DNA from: Cyanobacteria bacterium T3Sed10_344R1
Lineage (GTDB): Bacteria > Cyanobacteriota > Cyanobacteriia > Phormidesmidales > Phormidesmidaceae
Length of the DNA stretch: 5,450 nucleotides
Assembly (NCBI GenBank): GCA_003566335.1
Contig: PXDR01000425.1
Span: forward strand, 1 to 5,450
Reading direction: 5' to 3'
The notes beneath the pieces were generated by a model, which was not told the origin of the DNA, searched no databases, and saw only the letters and a list, made by a program, of their open reading frames with translations. The translations under genes and the position numbers were made by a program. Of the stretch, positions 4,831-5,450 are shown one piece after another (positions within the stretch are counted from its first letter, which is position 1; each line of letters opens with the position of its first letter).

Positions 4831-5450
4831 CCATTCAACGGCGATACACATTGCCCAACTGCAACCTGATTTTGCAGGGGTTAGGGGCCGAAACAGACGC
4901 CAGTCTGACGGCGCTGATGAATGCTGAATGTCATCTACCTGGTTTGGCCGCCCCGCTCACTGGCGGCAAAGTGTTTCTGCAAAACCTGGTCACGGCGGTG
5001 AGTGACTACACCCAGGCGATTCTCAGCGGCTTGCCTCGACCTAGCACTAGCCGCGATCGCAGCATTAGCCTGACCCCGGTTGGTGACTACCACTGCCTGA
5101 CCGTGCAGCCTGAAGAAGGCAAAGCCGCAGCCCCAGTTGAGGTGAAGCTGACGACAGTGCAGCTGTTTGACTTAGTTGAGGTGGTGGATCAGTTCTTGGC
5201 TGATCGCCAAACCTTGCCAGATCTGAGCTTGAGCTTAACGTCGCTGTCCCGTCGCCAGGTTGCGCCTCAAGAGCCGCTAGCCCAGCGTCTGGTGCCTGCC
5301 ACGCTCGGGGCCACTGCCCTGGCAGCGGCAGCAGTGGGACTGTATCTGCTGCCGGAACCCGATTGGCAGCCCCCAGACCCCGACGCCGGCCACCACCAGG
5401 TGGATGAGCCCGATGAGGGTGAAGGAGGCGATGAATCCGGAAATACAGAA
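4827..5450 (+). CDS. DUF4335 domain-containing protein, membrane-anchored, incomplete (runs off right edge)
   Basis: From the ATG at 4827 there are 208 codons without a stop up to the window end. The start MTIQRRYTLPNCNLILQGLG is the signature I associate with the cyanobacterial DUF4335 family. About 150 residues of mixed alpha/beta domain follow, including SISLTPVGDYHCLTVQP and VQLFDLVEVVDQFLADRQTL. A single hydrophobic segment follows at about 157-175 (ATLGATALAAAAVGLYLL), then a Pro/Asp/Glu/Gly-rich acidic stretch (about 176-208) up to the edge. This suggests an N-terminal domain on one side of a membrane and a flexible acidic region on the other. I infer, without direct evidence, that the N-terminus is cytoplasmic, since there is no signal peptide. 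It shares the ATGA junction with DUF3038, so the two products are probably made in step and may bind each other. Function is unknown; the C-terminal part is not visible. Confidence 0.82.
   Translation, partial: MTIQRRYTLPNCNLILQGLGAETDASLTALMNAECHLPGLAAPLTGGKVFLQNLVTAVSDYTQAILSGLPRPSTSRDRSISLTPVGDYHCLTVQPEEGKAAAPVEVKLTTVQLFDLVEVVDQFLADRQTLPDLSLSLTSLSRRQVAPQEPLAQRLVPATLGATALAAAAVGLYLLPEPDWQPPDPDAGHHQVDEPDEGEGGDESGNTE

Noticed and set aside
1..5450. CRISPR array, insertion sequence, tRNA or rRNA
   Set aside because: No regularly spaced repeats, no terminal inverted repeats with a transposase frame, and no cloverleaf or rRNA-like stretch were seen on either strand.

Overview
The window looks like chromosomal DNA from a fairly GC-rich cyanobacterium, probably of the Leptolyngbya/Nodosilinea type, although the genus is only a guess. 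The evidence is an ARC6/Ftn2-type cell-division protein with a J-like N-terminus and a C-terminal IMS domain, a DUF3038-DUF4335 gene pair that I know only from cyanobacteria, and four perfect copies of the cyanobacterial HIP1 octamer GCGATCGC. I see no transposase, integrase, CRISPR array, tRNA or rRNA, and nothing suggests recent horizontal transfer.

Layout. Positions 1-84 (minus strand) hold the first 28 codons of a gene best read as pdhA, the E1 alpha subunit of pyruvate dehydrogenase, running off the left edge. Positions 85-571 are a long non-coding divergent region. It contains a perfect 13-bp tandem duplication, a pair of 10-bp direct repeats flanking a short palindrome, and a perfect 14-bp palindrome next to a weak promoter-like element. 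Positions 572-2869 (+) encode the division protein Ftn2/ZipN with a GTG start. After a 90-bp gap with a GC-rich hairpin, 2960-4054 (+) encodes a 10-helix AEC-family (auxin-efflux-carrier-like) permease with an expanded hydrophilic loop that carries a DNA-level tandem repeat. A 167-bp gap with another hairpin and an extended -10 promoter leads to 4222-4830 (+), a DUF3038 protein. Its stop codon overlaps the ATG of a DUF4335 membrane-anchored protein (4827 onward), which runs off the right edge.

How the genes work together. Ftn2/ZipN is a core divisome organiser that links FtsZ to the membrane. PdhA belongs to central carbon metabolism and shares only the divergent intergenic region with it. 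The AEC permease follows ftn2 on the same strand and may be read through from it, but nothing in the sequence ties it to division. The DUF3038/DUF4335 genes have an ATGA overlap and an internal Shine-Dalgarno, so they are almost certainly translated together and may form a complex at the membrane. Their function is unknown to me, and this pair is the most interesting uncharacterised unit in the window. Overall this is a core-genome region with a few non-coding and repeat signals worth checking, not an obvious new defence or mobile system.
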